Shown in pieces: positions 9,194-17,670 of a stretch of 64,000 nucleotides of DNA. The DNA is taken from assembly GCF_000259505.1 (NCBI RefSeq), contig NZ_AJMM01000008.1:291512-355511 (forward strand), in the 5' to 3' direction. The notes under the pieces were generated by a model that had not been told where the DNA came from, did no database searches, and worked only from the letters and a program-made list of their open reading frames with translations. Position 1 is the stretch's first letter; each line of letters opens with the position of its first letter. This stretch comes from Streptococcus sp. SK643. Lineage in GTDB: Bacteria; Bacillota; Bacilli; Lactobacillales; Streptococcaceae. The position numbers were made by a program, and so were the translations under genes.

Positions 9194-10288
9194 ATGAAAA
9201 AAGCAATTTTAATGATGACTTTCGGCTCGCCAGAAGAGATTACCTTTGAAGGTGTGGCTGATTTTTTCACAAATATTCGTCGTGGAGTGAGACCGCAAGA
9301 TCACGAAATTCAAACGCTCTACGATAATTATGTACTAATTGGAGGAACACCTCTTCAAAAAATTACCCGGGAAGAGGTTGCTTTGGTAGAAGAGAGGCTA
9401 GGGAATGAATACAGTGTCTATTTTGCTAATAAGTTTTCTAGACCCTTTATCCCAGATGTGATAGGTCAGATGGAAGCAGACGGAATCGAGCAGTGTATTT
9501 GCTTGATTTTGGAGCCCCATTATTCTTTTTATTCTGTCATGGGATACGAGAAATTTTTAGAAAGCAAACAAATTCAATTTTTAGTTATTAAGGACTGGTA
9601 TCAAGAAGAAGCGCTCTTAAACTATTGGGCAGATGAAATTGATAAGATTTTAAAATATGAAGTGAAGCAAGAAAGCTTTAAAGTCATCTTTTCTGCCCAT
9701 AGTGTGCCTATTTTTGCCTTGGATTTTGGTGACCCATATATTGACCAAATTTTTGAAAATAGCAAGCTAGTCGCTGAAAAACTAGGTTTGAGTTCTGAGC
9801 AATATACTAACACCTGGCAAAGTGAGAGTGACATCGGTATTCCATGGATTAAGCCAGATGTCTTAGAATATCTTAGAGAACAGACAAAACATCCAGCTCA
9901 TTATATTTTTGTACCTATTAGTTTTATTAGTGAGCACATTGAAGTTTTATTTGATAATGATGTAGAATGTTATGATTTATGTAAGCAACTGGGTGTGAAC
10001 TACCATCGTCCACCAATGCCAAATACGGATTCTCGCTTGATTGATGCCTTGGTTAATACCGTCAGAGCTAATGAGAACAAAGAATTTAAGGAATTTCTCC
10101 CAGAAGAAGAAACCTTTGATGAGCTAGTTCCTTCAGATGAAACGAAAAATATCTTGGCCGAATCTCAAGATTTACAAATGCCAGAATTTGTGAAAAAATT
10201 GATTGAGAAAAAAGGTCGTGAAAATGTTAAGATGCCATATCTTATCAAGAAAATGCTTGAGAAAGCAGGTAAGTTACCAAAAGAGTAA
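9194..10288 (+). CDS. hemH: Ferrochelatase (HemH family)
   Basis: A 364-residue member of the ferrochelatase family, which inserts Fe2+ into protoporphyrin or coproporphyrin. Family features visible are the N-terminal LMMTFGSP segment, the PHYS motif in [14 protein letters not shown], and the active-site SAHSVP. Roughly 50 residues of charged helix (about 310-364) extend past the usual core. The AAGGAAG ribosome site precedes the ATG. No other heme-synthesis gene is in the window, and streptococci as a group do not make heme, so the enzyme probably acts on acquired porphyrin or works in the reverse direction (iron removal). That role is inference. Monocistronic, with a terminator directly after the stop. 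Confidence 0.9.
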   Translation: MKKAILMMTFGSPEEITFEGVADFFTNIRRGVRPQDHEIQTLYDNYVLIGGTPLQKITREEVALVEERLGNEYSVYFANKFSRPFIPDVIGQMEADGIEQCICLILEPHYSFYSVMGYEKFLESKQIQFLVIKDWYQEEALLNYWADEIDKILKYEVKQESFKVIFSAHSVPIFALDFGDPYIDQIFENSKLVAEKLGLSSEQYTNTWQSESDIGIPWIKPDVLEYLREQTKHPAHYIFVPISFISEHIEVLFDNDVECYDLCKQLGVNYHRPPMPNTDSRLIDALVNTVRANENKEFKEFLPEEETFDELVPSDETKNILAESQDLQMPEFVKKLIEKKGRENVKMPYLIKKMLEKAGKLPKE

Positions 10289-10292
10289 AGAA

Positions 10293-10323
10293 AAAAGGAT
10301 TTAGCTTTGTGCTAGATCCTTTT
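10293..10323. terminator. Terminator between hemH and mscL
   Basis: AAAAGGATTTAGC pairs with GCTAGATCCTTTT (one mismatch) across a short loop, with A- and T-runs outside. It fits both hemH (rightward) and mscL (leftward). Confidence 0.85.
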
Positions 10324-10329
10324 AATCGA

Positions 10330-10710
10330 TTATTTTTTCTCAAGAAGAGCTTTGATTTCTTGAAGTACTTCCAACTCAGTTGGACCAGCTGGAGCTTCCT
10401 CAGCAGCTTCTTCCTTCTTAGTAAGACTTTGAGCTTTTTCGATACCTTTAATAACAAAGAAGAGAACAGTACCGATAACTAGGAAGTTAATAACAGCGCT
10501 CAAAAATTTACCATATGTAACACCATTCCAAGCAAGCTCAGCGATGTTTTGTACTTTCGCAGCTTCCAAGGCTGGATTCAAAATAAGTGGAGTGATGATA
10601 TCGTTAACAAGTGATGTAACGATTGCACCAAAAGCAGAGGCAATGATCACACCGACAGCAAGGTCAACAACATTACCACGAAGTAAAAATGCTTTAAGAT
10701 CTTTTAACAT
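10330..10710 (-). CDS. mscL: Large-conductance mechanosensitive channel MscL
   Basis: A 126-residue pore-forming membrane protein, normal length. The first transmembrane helix, NVVDLAVGVIIASAFGAIV (residues 13-31), is the pore-lining segment with the conserved small residues. The second hydrophobic segment, FLSAVINFLVIGTVLFFVIKGI, is followed by a charged cytoplasmic helical bundle ending LQEIKALLEKK. It opens under membrane tension to release solutes on hypo-osmotic shock. AAAGGA lies upstream of the ATG. Convergent with hemH through a shared terminator. Confidence 0.96.
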   Translation of the reverse strand: MLKDLKAFLLRGNVVDLAVGVIIASAFGAIVTSLVNDIITPLILNPALEAAKVQNIAELAWNGVTYGKFLSAVINFLVIGTVLFFVIKGIEKAQSLTKKEEAAEEAPAGPTELEVLQEIKALLEKK

Positions 10711-10795
10711 TTTTATAAAATCCTTTCATAAATTTTATTCTTAATTATATCTTAAATTAAAATAGAAATCAACCCATATGCTTACATTATTCAAA

Positions 10796-11227
10796 TTATT
10801 TGTTAAAAATATACATTTTACTGAGAAAGTAATTTATTATTATAATCAAGGTTTGTGATATAAAAGTTTCAATTGCATTTACATTGGTAATGTTATTATA
10901 TACAAATTGTCCGATAATCTGAGGAAATTTGGTTACAAAAATATAGGTGAGTAACAAATCTAGTAGTAAGGTAAAAATCCGACTAGTTGAAAATTTAATC
11001 AAACGAAGGTGCCAATCTTTTCTTTCTTGCTTAAATACAATTGTATCGTTGGTTATAAATGCAAATAGAATTCCGACTATATTTGCCAAAGTTGTTGCAA
11101 AGAGTTCTTGCTGTGTTACATGATAAATTCCTAATCGAGTTATGATAGAAATAAGTGTTGTTGCTCCACCAAAAAAGATATAGGATAAGAGTTCACTGTT
11201 AAAGAGGAACATTAATCGTTTTTTCAT
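10796..11227 (-). CDS. GtrA-like four-helix membrane protein
   Basis: A 143-residue integral membrane protein with four hydrophobic segments (around residues 14-32, 41-60, 82-97 and 118-138) and the ANIVGILFAFITNDTIVF motif typical of the GtrA family (PF04138). Relatives help flip lipid-linked sugars or act in cell-surface polysaccharide and teichoic-acid modification; the substrate here is unknown. Divergent from queT: its likely -10 (TATACT on the minus strand, about 11234-11239) lies just outside its start, close to the queT promoter. Confidence 0.8.
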   Translation of the reverse strand: MKKRLMFLFNSELLSYIFFGGATTLISIITRLGIYHVTQQELFATTLANIVGILFAFITNDTIVFKQERKDWHLRLIKFSTSRIFTLLLDLLLTYIFVTKFPQIIGQFVYNNITNVNAIETFISQTLIIIINYFLSKMYIFNK

Positions 11228-11260
11228 GATTTAAGTATAGCATAAAGCAAGCCTTTGTGC

Positions 11261-11266
11261 TATACT
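11261..11266 (+). promoter_or_regulatory. -10 element of queT
   Basis: TATACT, about 23 bases upstream of the riboswitch. No convincing -35 is visible at 17 bases (TAGCAT). A divergent -10 for the GtrA-like gene is 25 bases away. Confidence 0.6.
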
Positions 11267-11288
11267 AGTAAAGTTGATTTAAACAACC

Positions 11289-11346
11289 CTTGGTGCTTAG
11301 CTTCTTTCACCAAGCATATTTTACGTGGGAAACCGCCAAAGGAGAA
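11289..11346 (+). promoter_or_regulatory. preQ1-II riboswitch (COG4708 RNA)
   Basis: The 58 bases match the known streptococcal preQ1-II aptamer almost base for base: CTTGGTGCTTAG, then a CACCAAG pairing arm, then the GTGG...CCGCC hairpin and the final AAAGGAG. CTTGGTG pairs with CACCAAG (stem P2), and the 3' end pairs back into the loop while carrying the Shine-Dalgarno sequence. Binding of preQ1 is known to sequester that site, so the ligand turns off translation of queT, whose ATG is at 11350. Confidence 0.96.
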
Positions 11347-11349
11347 AAG

Positions 11350-11859
11350 ATGAAAAAATTTACTATTCGTGATATAGCAGATATCTCAATTGTTGCTGCC
11401 ATTTATATAGTTTTAACCATTACACCACCACTTAATGCTATTAGCTACGGCGCCTATCAGTTTCGTATTTCCGAAATGATGAACTTTATGGCCTTCTATA
11501 ATCCTAAATACATCATAGGTGTGACTCTTGGTTGTATGATTGCGAATTTCTTTAGTTTTGGAATGCTAGACGTGTATGTTGGTGGAGGCTCAACTTTAGT
11601 TTTCCTCAGTTTAGGAGTCTGGCTATTTAGTAAATATAGCAAGGATTACCTCTTTAATGGTTTAATTCGAAAAGATCATTTTTACTTTTCAATCCTCTTT
11701 TCACTTTCTATGTTTACCATTGCAGCAGAGTTAAATATCGTAGCTCAATTGCCATTTTTCCTTACTTGGGTTACAACAGGTATCGGTGAATTTGCTTCAT
11801 TAATTGTTGGGGCCATTATTATAGGTAAAATTGCGCGACGAATTGATCTTACCAGATAA
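11350..11859 (+). CDS. queT: QueT family queuosine-precursor transporter (ECF S component)
   Basis: About 169 residues with five to six hydrophobic segments and the QueT signature: the YGAYQFRISE segment after the first helix, then FYNPKYIIGVTLGCMIAN. It is the substrate-binding S component of an energy-coupling-factor transporter, probably for preQ1 or a related queuosine precursor. The open frame reaches 11290, inside the riboswitch, but the ATG at 11350 with AAAGGAG three bases upstream is clearly the real start. The preQ1-II riboswitch in its leader supports the ligand assignment. The ECF ATPase and T component are not in the window and are presumably shared. Confidence 0.93.
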   Translation: MKKFTIRDIADISIVAAIYIVLTITPPLNAISYGAYQFRISEMMNFMAFYNPKYIIGVTLGCMIANFFSFGMLDVYVGGGSTLVFLSLGVWLFSKYSKDYLFNGLIRKDHFYFSILFSLSMFTIAAELNIVAQLPFFLTWVTTGIGEFASLIVGAIIIGKIARRIDLTR

Positions 11860-11863
11860 CAAA

Positions 11864-11895
11864 TAAAAGCTAGTTGATAATCATCTAGCTTTTTC
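11864..11895 (+). terminator. Terminator after queT
   Basis: AAAAGCTAG pairs with CTAGCTTTTT across a TTGATAATCAT loop, followed by T-rich sequence. Confidence 0.88.
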
Positions 11896-11916
11896 ACTTT
11901 TTCAAACTTTGCAAAT

Positions 11917-11946
11917 CTTGACAAAAACTTATAAATATAGTATACT
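11917..11946 (+). promoter_or_regulatory. Promoter of tRNA-Thr
   Basis: TTGACA (11917-11922) and TATACT (11941-11946) with an 18-base spacer. The -10 ends 10 bases before the tRNA. Confidence 0.85.
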
Positions 11947-11956
11947 TTTCATGTAA

Positions 11957-12029
11957 GCTGATTTAGCTCAGTTGGCAGAGCGCATCCATGGTAAGGATGA
12001 GGTCGCCGGTTCAATCCCGGCAATTAGCA
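11957..12029 (+). tRNA. tRNA-Thr (GGT anticodon)
   Basis: A 73-base cloverleaf. The acceptor arm GCTGATT pairs with AATTAGC (one G-T), the D arm is GCTC/GAGC, the anticodon arm is CATCC/GGATG with loop ATGGTAA (anticodon GGT), and the T arm is GCCGG TTCAATC CCGGC. CCA is not encoded. It has its own promoter and a terminator at 12042-12068. Confidence 0.96.
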
Positions 12030-12041
12030 TAATATGAACTG

Positions 12042-12068
12042 AAAAACCCTTGATTAAAAAGGGTTTTT
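12042..12068 (+). terminator. Terminator after tRNA-Thr
   Basis: AAAAACCCT pairs with AGGGTTTTT across a TGATTAAAA loop. Confidence 0.88.
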
Positions 12069-12253
12069 GTTATGTCTACCCAAAAATCATCCAAAATATA
12101 GTCCAACTATTTTAAAATTGTATTCCTAACAAGAAGTATTTTTTACGATTAGATAGCCCTTTAATTCTATGTGTTTAATGTTTCAAATAATATAGTTAAA
12201 TAAGTGCATTAAAGAGAATATATTCATAAACAGACAGTTAGAGCCATCTATGT

Positions 12254-12259
12254 TATACT
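12254..12259 (+). promoter_or_regulatory. -10 element of mutY, seven bases before the start codon
   Basis: TATACT lies so close to the ATG at 12266 that transcription would start at or within a base or two of the ATG. No Shine-Dalgarno sequence fits between them. The -35 region (CAGACA at 12231) is weak. Confidence 0.5.
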
Positions 12260-12265
12260 AGATAT

Positions 12266-13441
12266 ATGTTAGATTTAAAACAATTTGGTATTGACATGTG
12301 GTCTGATGAAAAGATTTTTTCTTTTAGAAAAAAGTTGCTCGTCTGGTATGATAATAATAAACGTGATTTGCCTTGGAGAAGAAGTAGAGATCCATATCAC
12401 ATTTGGGTATCTGAAATTATGCTCCAGCAGACAAGAGTGGATACTGTCATTCCATATTATAAAAGATTTTTAGAATGGTTTCCAACTGTAGAAAATTTGG
12501 CTGATGCTCCTGCAGAACGTTTGTTGAAGGCTTGGGAAGGTTTAGGTTATTATTCTCGAGTACGTAATATGCAGGCTGCAGCTCAGCAAATCATGACTGA
12601 ATTTGGAGGTCAATTTCCCAACTCGTATGAAGAAATTTCTAGTTTGAAAGGGATTGGTCCTTATACCGCGGGAGCTATTTCAAGTATTGCTTTTAACTTA
12701 CCGGAACCGGCTGTAGATGGTAATGTCATGCGTGTTTTAGCTCGCTTATTTGAGGTTAATCATGATATTGGGAACCCAAGCAATCGAAAGATTTTCCAAG
12801 CCATGATGGAAATCTTAATAGATCCCAAACGACCAGGTGACTTTAATCAAGCTCTTATGGACCTGGGTTCTGATATTGAATCACCAGTAAATCCACGGCC
12901 AGAAGAAAGTCCGGTAAAGGAATTTAGTGCAGCTTATCAAAATGGAACTATGGACCGTTACCCAATTAAAGCTCCAAAGAAAAAACCTATTCCCATTTAT
13001 CTCAATGCTTTAGTAGTTCAAAATAAAGATGGTAAATTTTTACTTGAAAAAAATGAAAGCGAGAAACTTTTGGCAGGTTTTTGGCATTTTCCCTTGATAG
13101 AAGTTAATGATTTTTCACAAGAAGAGGAAATTGATCTTTTTCATCAGGTTTCTGAAGAAAGTATCTATTTTGGTCCTAGTCCCAAAGAGAGCTTTCAACA
13201 AGACTATGATCTGGAAGTTAATTGGATGGACTATCAATTTGAACAAATTAAGCATGTCTTTAGTCATCGTAAGTGGCATGTAAGAATCTTAGCAGGTCAA
13301 GTCAATGATTTCCATGAATTTCAAGATAGAGAAGTGAGCTGGTTATCACCAGAAGAGTTTAAAGATTATCCATTTGCTAAGCCCCAACAAAAAATTTGGC
13401 AAGCTTATCAAAGATCAGGATTGTATGATAGCCAAGCCTAA
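12266..13441 (+). CDS. mutY: Adenine DNA glycosylase MutY lacking the Fe-S ligands
   Basis: A 391-residue base-excision enzyme that removes adenine paired with 8-oxoguanine. Visible are the catalytic Glu region (SEIMLQQTRVD), the helix-hairpin-helix LKGIGPYTAGAI, the catalytic Asp in AVDGNVMRVLAR, and a C-terminal Nudix-like domain that recognises 8-oxoG (from about residue 245). Where typical MutY has four cysteines (C-x6-C-x2-C-x5-C), this one reads SDIESPVNPRPEESPVKEFS, with no cysteine at all. The same loss occurs in some lactic acid bacteria and, as I recall, in pneumococcal MutY. No ribosome site is visible before this ATG; a second ATG 10 codons in is possible but leaves out family-conserved residues. 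It guards against oxidative mutation together with mutX at 20 kb. Confidence 0.93.
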   Translation: MLDLKQFGIDMWSDEKIFSFRKKLLVWYDNNKRDLPWRRSRDPYHIWVSEIMLQQTRVDTVIPYYKRFLEWFPTVENLADAPAERLLKAWEGLGYYSRVRNMQAAAQQIMTEFGGQFPNSYEEISSLKGIGPYTAGAISSIAFNLPEPAVDGNVMRVLARLFEVNHDIGNPSNRKIFQAMMEILIDPKRPGDFNQALMDLGSDIESPVNPRPEESPVKEFSAAYQNGTMDRYPIKAPKKKPIPIYLNALVVQNKDGKFLLEKNESEKLLAGFWHFPLIEVNDFSQEEEIDLFHQVSEESIYFGPSPKESFQQDYDLEVNWMDYQFEQIKHVFSHRKWHVRILAGQVNDFHEFQDREVSWLSPEEFKDYPFAKPQQKIWQAYQRSGLYDSQA

Positions 13442-13444
13442 CAA

Positions 13445-13474
13445 TTGTGTCTTCTTTTTATTTTTTGATATAAT
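13445..13474 (+). promoter_or_regulatory. Promoter of vicRKX
   Basis: TTGTGT (13445-13450) and TATAAT (13469-13474), 18 bases apart, 20 bases before the vicR start. Confidence 0.7.
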
Positions 13475-13494
13475 AGTAGAAAAAAGGTGAATAA

Positions 13495-14202
13495 ATGAAA
13501 AAAATATTAATCGTAGATGACGAAAAACCGATCTCAGATATTATAAAATTTAATATGAGTAAAGAAGGTTACGAAGTTGTAACTGCTTTTAATGGACGTG
13601 AGGCTTTGGAACAATTTGAAGCAGAGAAACCAGATGTTATTATCTTGGATTTGATGCTGCCAGAAATTGATGGGCTGGAAGTTGCCAAAACTATTCGAAA
13701 AACAAGTAGTGTTCCTATTATCATGCTTTCTGCTAAAGATAGCGAATTTGATAAGGTCATTGGTTTAGAACTTGGTGCGGATGATTATGTCACAAAGCCT
13801 TTCTCAAATCGTGAGTTACAGGCACGTGTTAAGGCGCTTCTCCGTCGTACAGAACTTGTATCTGTCGATAGTCAAGATTCCGAAGAGAAAAAGACTCAAC
13901 CATTGATAATCGGTGATTTAGAAATTGTACCTGATGCGTACGTAGCCAAAAAATACGGTGAAGAACTTGAATTAACCCACCGAGAATTTGAACTCTTGTA
14001 CCATTTAGCATCTCACATTGGCCAAGTTATAACTCGAGAACATCTGCTTGAGACGGTTTGGGGATATGATTATTTTGGTGATGTACGTACTGTAGATGTC
14101 ACTATAAGACGTTTACGTGAAAAAATCGAGGATACCCCAAGTCGTCCAGAGTATATTTTAACACGTCGTGGTGTCGGCTATTATATGAGAAATAATGATT
14201 AA
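13495..14202 (+). CDS. vicR: Response regulator VicR (WalR)
   Basis: An OmpR/PhoB-type regulator of 235 residues. The receiver domain (1-120) has acidic residues at VDDE and the phospho-acceptor Asp52 in [12 protein letters not shown], with Lys in TKPF. The winged-helix domain (about 135-232) has the recognition helix near [12 protein letters not shown]. VicR is the essential regulator of cell-wall metabolism, controlling peptidoglycan hydrolases such as PcsB. It overlaps vicK by 8 bases and is co-transcribed with vicK and vicX. Confidence 0.97.
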   Translation: MKKILIVDDEKPISDIIKFNMSKEGYEVVTAFNGREALEQFEAEKPDVIILDLMLPEIDGLEVAKTIRKTSSVPIIMLSAKDSEFDKVIGLELGADDYVTKPFSNRELQARVKALLRRTELVSVDSQDSEEKKTQPLIIGDLEIVPDAYVAKKYGEELELTHREFELLYHLASHIGQVITREHLLETVWGYDYFGDVRTVDVTIRRLREKIEDTPSRPEYILTRRGVGYYMRNND

Positions 14203-15544
14203 ATTATTGAAAGAAATAGTTCTAACTAGGGATTTTATCTTCATTCTAATTTTGATAGGCTTTATCATGGTCGTTACCTTGCTATTGCTTGAAAATCGGC
14301 GAGATAATATTCGTTTGAAGCAGATTAATCAAAAAGTAAAGGACCTGATTTCAGGAGATTATTCTCGAGTATTGGATATGCAGGGAAGCTCTGAAATTAC
14401 AAACATTACAAACAATATAAATGATTTATCAGAAGTTATCCGCCTAACACAAGAAAATCTTGAGCAAGAGACTAAGAGATTAAATAGTATTCTTTCTTAT
14501 ATGACTGATGGGGTCCTTGCAACCAATCGTCGTGGAAAAATAACCATGATAAACGATATGGCCAAGAAACAATTAGGAATACAAAAGGAAGATGCCCTAA
14601 ACAAAAATATTTTAGATTTATTAAATATTGGGGAAGATTATGAGCTTAGGGATTTAATTACAAAAGTTCCCGAACTTATGATTGATTCCCAAGATGATAA
14701 TGGTGAGTATCTGATACTTCGTGTCCGTTTTGCATTGATTCGTCGTGAGTCTGGTTTTATATCAGGTTTAGTAGCCGTATTACACGATACAACAGAGCAA
14801 GAAAAGGAAGAACGAGAGCGCAGACTCTTTGTTTCGAATGTCAGTCATGAATTACGAACTCCTTTAACTAGTGTTAAATCCTATCTTGAAGCCTTGGATG
14901 AAGGTGCTCTTTCTGAGCCTGTTGCCCCTGATTTTATCAAAGTATCTCTAGATGAAACCAATCGTATGATGCGGATGGTAACAGACCTCTTACACTTGTC
15001 TAGAATTGATAATACCACTAGTCACTTAGATGTTGAGTTGATTAACTTTACTGCCTTTATCACCTTTATATTAAACCGTTTTGATACAATCAAATCACAA
15101 GATGATCAACAAAAATATGAACTAGTAAGAGATTATCCTATTACATCAGTTTGGATTGAGATTGATACTGATAAGATGACCCAAGTTATCGATAACATTC
15201 TTAATAACGCCATTAAGTATTCACCAGACGGTGGGAAAATAACTGTCAGCATGAAAACGACAGATGAACAGATGATTTTATCTATTTCAGACCAAGGCTT
15301 AGGAATTCCTAAGCAAGATTTGCCTCGTATTTTTGATCGTTTTTATCGTGTGGATCGTGCTCGAAGTCGTGCCCAAGGCGGTACTGGTCTAGGATTATCT
15401 ATTGCTAAAGAAATCATTAAACAACATAAAGGTTTTATCTGGGCCAAAAGTGAATACGGTAAAGGTTCAACCTTTACCATTGTGCTCCCTTATGATAAGG
15501 ACGCCGTAAAAGAAGAAATATGGGAGGACGAAGTAGAAGACTAG
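14195..15544 (+). CDS. vicK: Sensor histidine kinase VicK (WalK)
   Basis: A 449-residue kinase with the streptococcal layout: one transmembrane helix (about 14-32), almost no outside loop, HAMP (33-85), PAS (about 90-200), then HisKA with His218 in NVSHELRTP and the HATPase core ([26 protein letters not shown]). It phosphorylates and dephosphorylates VicR. Because there is no large external sensor domain, it is thought to sense inside the membrane or through PAS. It overlaps vicR by 8 bases, and one base separates it from vicX. Confidence 0.97.
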   Translation: MIKLLKEIVLTRDFIFILILIGFIMVVTLLLLENRRDNIRLKQINQKVKDLISGDYSRVLDMQGSSEITNITNNINDLSEVIRLTQENLEQETKRLNSILSYMTDGVLATNRRGKITMINDMAKKQLGIQKEDALNKNILDLLNIGEDYELRDLITKVPELMIDSQDDNGEYLILRVRFALIRRESGFISGLVAVLHDTTEQEKEERERRLFVSNVSHELRTPLTSVKSYLEALDEGALSEPVAPDFIKVSLDETNRMMRMVTDLLHLSRIDNTTSHLDVELINFTAFITFILNRFDTIKSQDDQQKYELVRDYPITSVWIEIDTDKMTQVIDNILNNAIKYSPDGGKITVSMKTTDEQMILSISDQGLGIPKQDLPRIFDRFYRVDRARSRAQGGTGLGLSIAKEIIKQHKGFIWAKSEYGKGSTFTIVLPYDKDAVKEEIWEDEVED

Positions 15545-15545
15545 A

Positions 15546-16355
15546 ATGAATGAAAAAGGCTTTAAATACAGTATTTTAGCGTCAGGATCCAGTGGAAATT
15601 CTTTTTATCTGGAGACACCAAAAAAGAAAATTTTAGTAGATGCAGGCTTATCTGGTAAGAAAATCACTAGTCTATTGGCTGAGATTAATCGAAAACCAGA
15701 AGACTTGGATGCCATTTTAATTACGCATGAGCATTCAGACCATATCCATGGAGTAGGTGTACTTGCTCGTAAATATGGCATGGATCTCTATGCTAATGAA
15801 AAAACTTGGCAAGCTATGGAAAACAGTAAGTATCTTGGCAAGGTCGATTCTTCTCAAAAACATATCTTTGAAATGGGGAAAACTAAAACTTTTGGAGATA
15901 TTGATATCGAGAGTTTTGGGGTTAGCCATGATGCTGTTGCCCCTCAGTTTTACCGTTTTATGAAGGATGATAAGAGCTTTGTCCTTTTGACTGATACGGG
16001 CTATGTTAGTGATCGTATGGCAGGAATAGTGGAGAATGCAGATGGTTATCTTATAGAGTCTAATCATGATGTAGAAATCTTGAGAGCTGGTTCCTATGCA
16101 TGGAAATTGAAACAACGGATTTTATCAGACCTCGGTCACCTTTCTAACGAAGACGGTGCTGAAGCTATGATTCGGACCTTAGGAAATCGCACTAAAAAGA
16201 TTTACCTTGGACATTTATCTAAGGAGAACAATATCAAGGAGTTAGCCCACATGACCATGGTCAATCAGCTAGCACAAGCTGATCTGGGAGTTGGAGTAGA
16301 CTTTAAGGTTTATGATACCTCACCAGATACTGCAACACCATTGACAGATATATAA
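15546..16355 (+). CDS. vicX: VicX, metallo-beta-lactamase fold protein (YycJ/WalJ)
   Basis: A 269-residue MBL-fold protein with the zinc motif THEHSDHIHG (His61, His63, Asp65, His66), a distal SHD and the GHLSKEN motif near the end. Family members are nucleases or phosphodiesterases linked to DNA-replication and cell-wall coordination. Last gene of the vicRKX operon; a hairpin terminator follows at once. Confidence 0.95.
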   Translation: MNEKGFKYSILASGSSGNSFYLETPKKKILVDAGLSGKKITSLLAEINRKPEDLDAILITHEHSDHIHGVGVLARKYGMDLYANEKTWQAMENSKYLGKVDSSQKHIFEMGKTKTFGDIDIESFGVSHDAVAPQFYRFMKDDKSFVLLTDTGYVSDRMAGIVENADGYLIESNHDVEILRAGSYAWKLKQRILSDLGHLSNEDGAEAMIRTLGNRTKKIYLGHLSKENNIKELAHMTMVNQLAQADLGVGVDFKVYDTSPDTATPLTDI

Positions 16356-16356
16356 G

Positions 16357-16382
16357 AGAGAGCACCTAAGGGTGTTCTTTTA
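16357..16382 (+). terminator. Terminator of the vic operon
   Basis: AGAGAGCACC pairs with GGTGTTCTTT (two G-T pairs) across a TAAG loop, followed by TATAT. Confidence 0.8.
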
Positions 16383-16412
16383 TATGTAGATAATTTTATG
16401 GGGAAAATATGG

Positions 16413-16418
16413 TATAAT
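16413..16418 (+). promoter_or_regulatory. -10 of the YkgJ-family gene
   Basis: TATAAT (in GGTATAATAGG) about 133 bases before the start codon, giving a long untranslated leader with alternative hairpins at 16474-16518. No good -35 is seen. Confidence 0.55.
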
Positions 16419-16473
16419 AGGCTTTGCGATATAAGAAATATAGCTTTAAATTTTATAAATAAAAGCAAGTCTA

Positions 16474-16518
16474 GATGCTAATGAACACTAACTTCTTTTA
16501 GCATCATTAAAATGCTAA
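16474..16518 (+). promoter_or_regulatory. Mutually exclusive hairpins in the leader of the YkgJ-family gene
   Basis: GATGCTAA (16474-16481) pairs perfectly with TTAGCATC (16498-16505). The same second arm, TTAGCAT (16498-16504), also pairs perfectly with ATGCTAA (16512-16518) around a 7-base loop. The middle arm can join only one partner at a time. Function is unknown; the second hairpin is followed by AAAAATC rather than a T-run, so it is not a classic terminator. Confidence 0.4.
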
Positions 16519-16551
16519 AAAATCTATAAAGAACAATATTAGAGAGATACC

Positions 16552-17046
16552 ATGCCAAAAGAAATTGATATTGAATACTACCATCAGCTAGCTTTGCAAA
16601 AACAGAAAGAGCATCGCAAAGTGTTGGCTAATCTAAAGAAAAAGCCACCTAAGAATTTGGATAAAATAGCCCAGCAAATTCATGAAGAAGTCTTTGCTGA
16701 AATTGACTGTACTGCCTGTGCTAACTGTTGTAAGACCTTGGGACCTGACTTCAAAGAAGCGGATATTACACGAATAGCCAAGTATTTTAAGATGAAATTA
16801 CCAGCTTTTGAAGCAGAATTCCTTCAGGTAGATGAAGATGGGGATAAGGTTTTTAAATCCATGCCTTGTCCATTTTTAGGAGGAGATAATCTCTGTTCCA
16901 TCTACGATGTTCGTCCAAAGGCTTGTCGAGAATTTCCACACACAGACCGTAAAAAGATTCATCAAATAAATCATCTAACGATTAAGAATACTTTGACCTG
17001 TCCAGCAGCCTATCTCTTTGTGGAGAAATTAAAGGATAAGTTGTGA
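16552..17046 (+). CDS. YkgJ family Cys-cluster protein
   Basis: A 164-residue cytoplasmic protein with the PF03692 pattern: CxxCxxCC in DCTACANCC (Cys53, 56, 59 and 60), then CPFLGGDNLCSIYDVRPKAC and a final CP. The cysteines are thought to bind zinc or an iron-sulfur cluster; the biochemical role of the family is unclear. Helical, basic N-terminal 45 residues. It is preceded by a long leader with alternative hairpins. It appears to be a single gene; the next one has its own ribosome site 82 bases on. Confidence 0.85.
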   Translation: MPKEIDIEYYHQLALQKQKEHRKVLANLKKKPPKNLDKIAQQIHEEVFAEIDCTACANCCKTLGPDFKEADITRIAKYFKMKLPAFEAEFLQVDEDGDKVFKSMPCPFLGGDNLCSIYDVRPKACREFPHTDRKKIHQINHLTIKNTLTCPAAYLFVEKLKDKL

Positions 17047-17127
17047 GATTTGTGATTTTAAATCTTGCACAAAGATTACAGGAGAAAAAATTTTTTATAA
17101 TAATTAGCAATATGAAGGGAGAACTCT

Positions 17128-17670
17128 GTGCCTAGACCAAAAACAAAAGAGGAGCTAGTGCTGACCTCTAAGGAAAACTATGAAAAGTTCAATCGTTTTA
17201 TCTCCCAACTAAGTGAAAATGAGCTACAGACTCCATTTGATTTTTCAAGAGACCAAAAGAAAAAAGAAGCGCACTGGAAAAGGGATAAGAATCTACGGGA
17301 TGTCTTGATTCATCTTTATGAATGGCATCAGTTACTTTTGATCTGGGTACATTCTAATCAAGAAGGTTATGAGAGAGCTTTTCTCCCTGAACCTTATAAT
17401 TGGAAAACTTATGGACAAATGAATGTCGCTTTTTGGAAGAAGCACCAGAAAACGTCCTTAGAAGAAGCGACTAGACTCCTAGAACAATCACATAGAGAGG
17501 TTTTAGAGTTGATAGAAGCCTTTAGCAATGATGAACTATTTACTAAAGGTGTCTATAAGTGGACCGGTGGGACAAGTTTAGGTTCCTACTTTGTCAGTAG
17601 CACCTCCAGTCACTATGATTGGGCTCTGAAAAAACTCAAAGCACATCAAAGCATCTGTAAAGAGCTTTAA
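17128..17670 (+). CDS. ClbS/DfsB family four-helix protein
   Basis: A 180-residue protein of the DinB-like ClbS/DfsB family (PF08020), recognised by MPRPKTKEELV, the RDVLIHLYEWHQLL helix and the C-terminal SHYDWALKKLKAH. ClbS protects against colibactin and DfsB-type members act in thiol metabolism; the substrate here is unknown. The start is GTG at 17128 with AAGGGAG seven bases upstream; the earlier ATG at 17112 runs into a stop after seven codons. Confidence 0.82.
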   Translation: MPRPKTKEELVLTSKENYEKFNRFISQLSENELQTPFDFSRDQKKKEAHWKRDKNLRDVLIHLYEWHQLLLIWVHSNQEGYERAFLPEPYNWKTYGQMNVAFWKKHQKTSLEEATRLLEQSHREVLELIEAFSNDELFTKGVYKWTGGTSLGSYFVSSTSSHYDWALKKLKAHQSICKEL

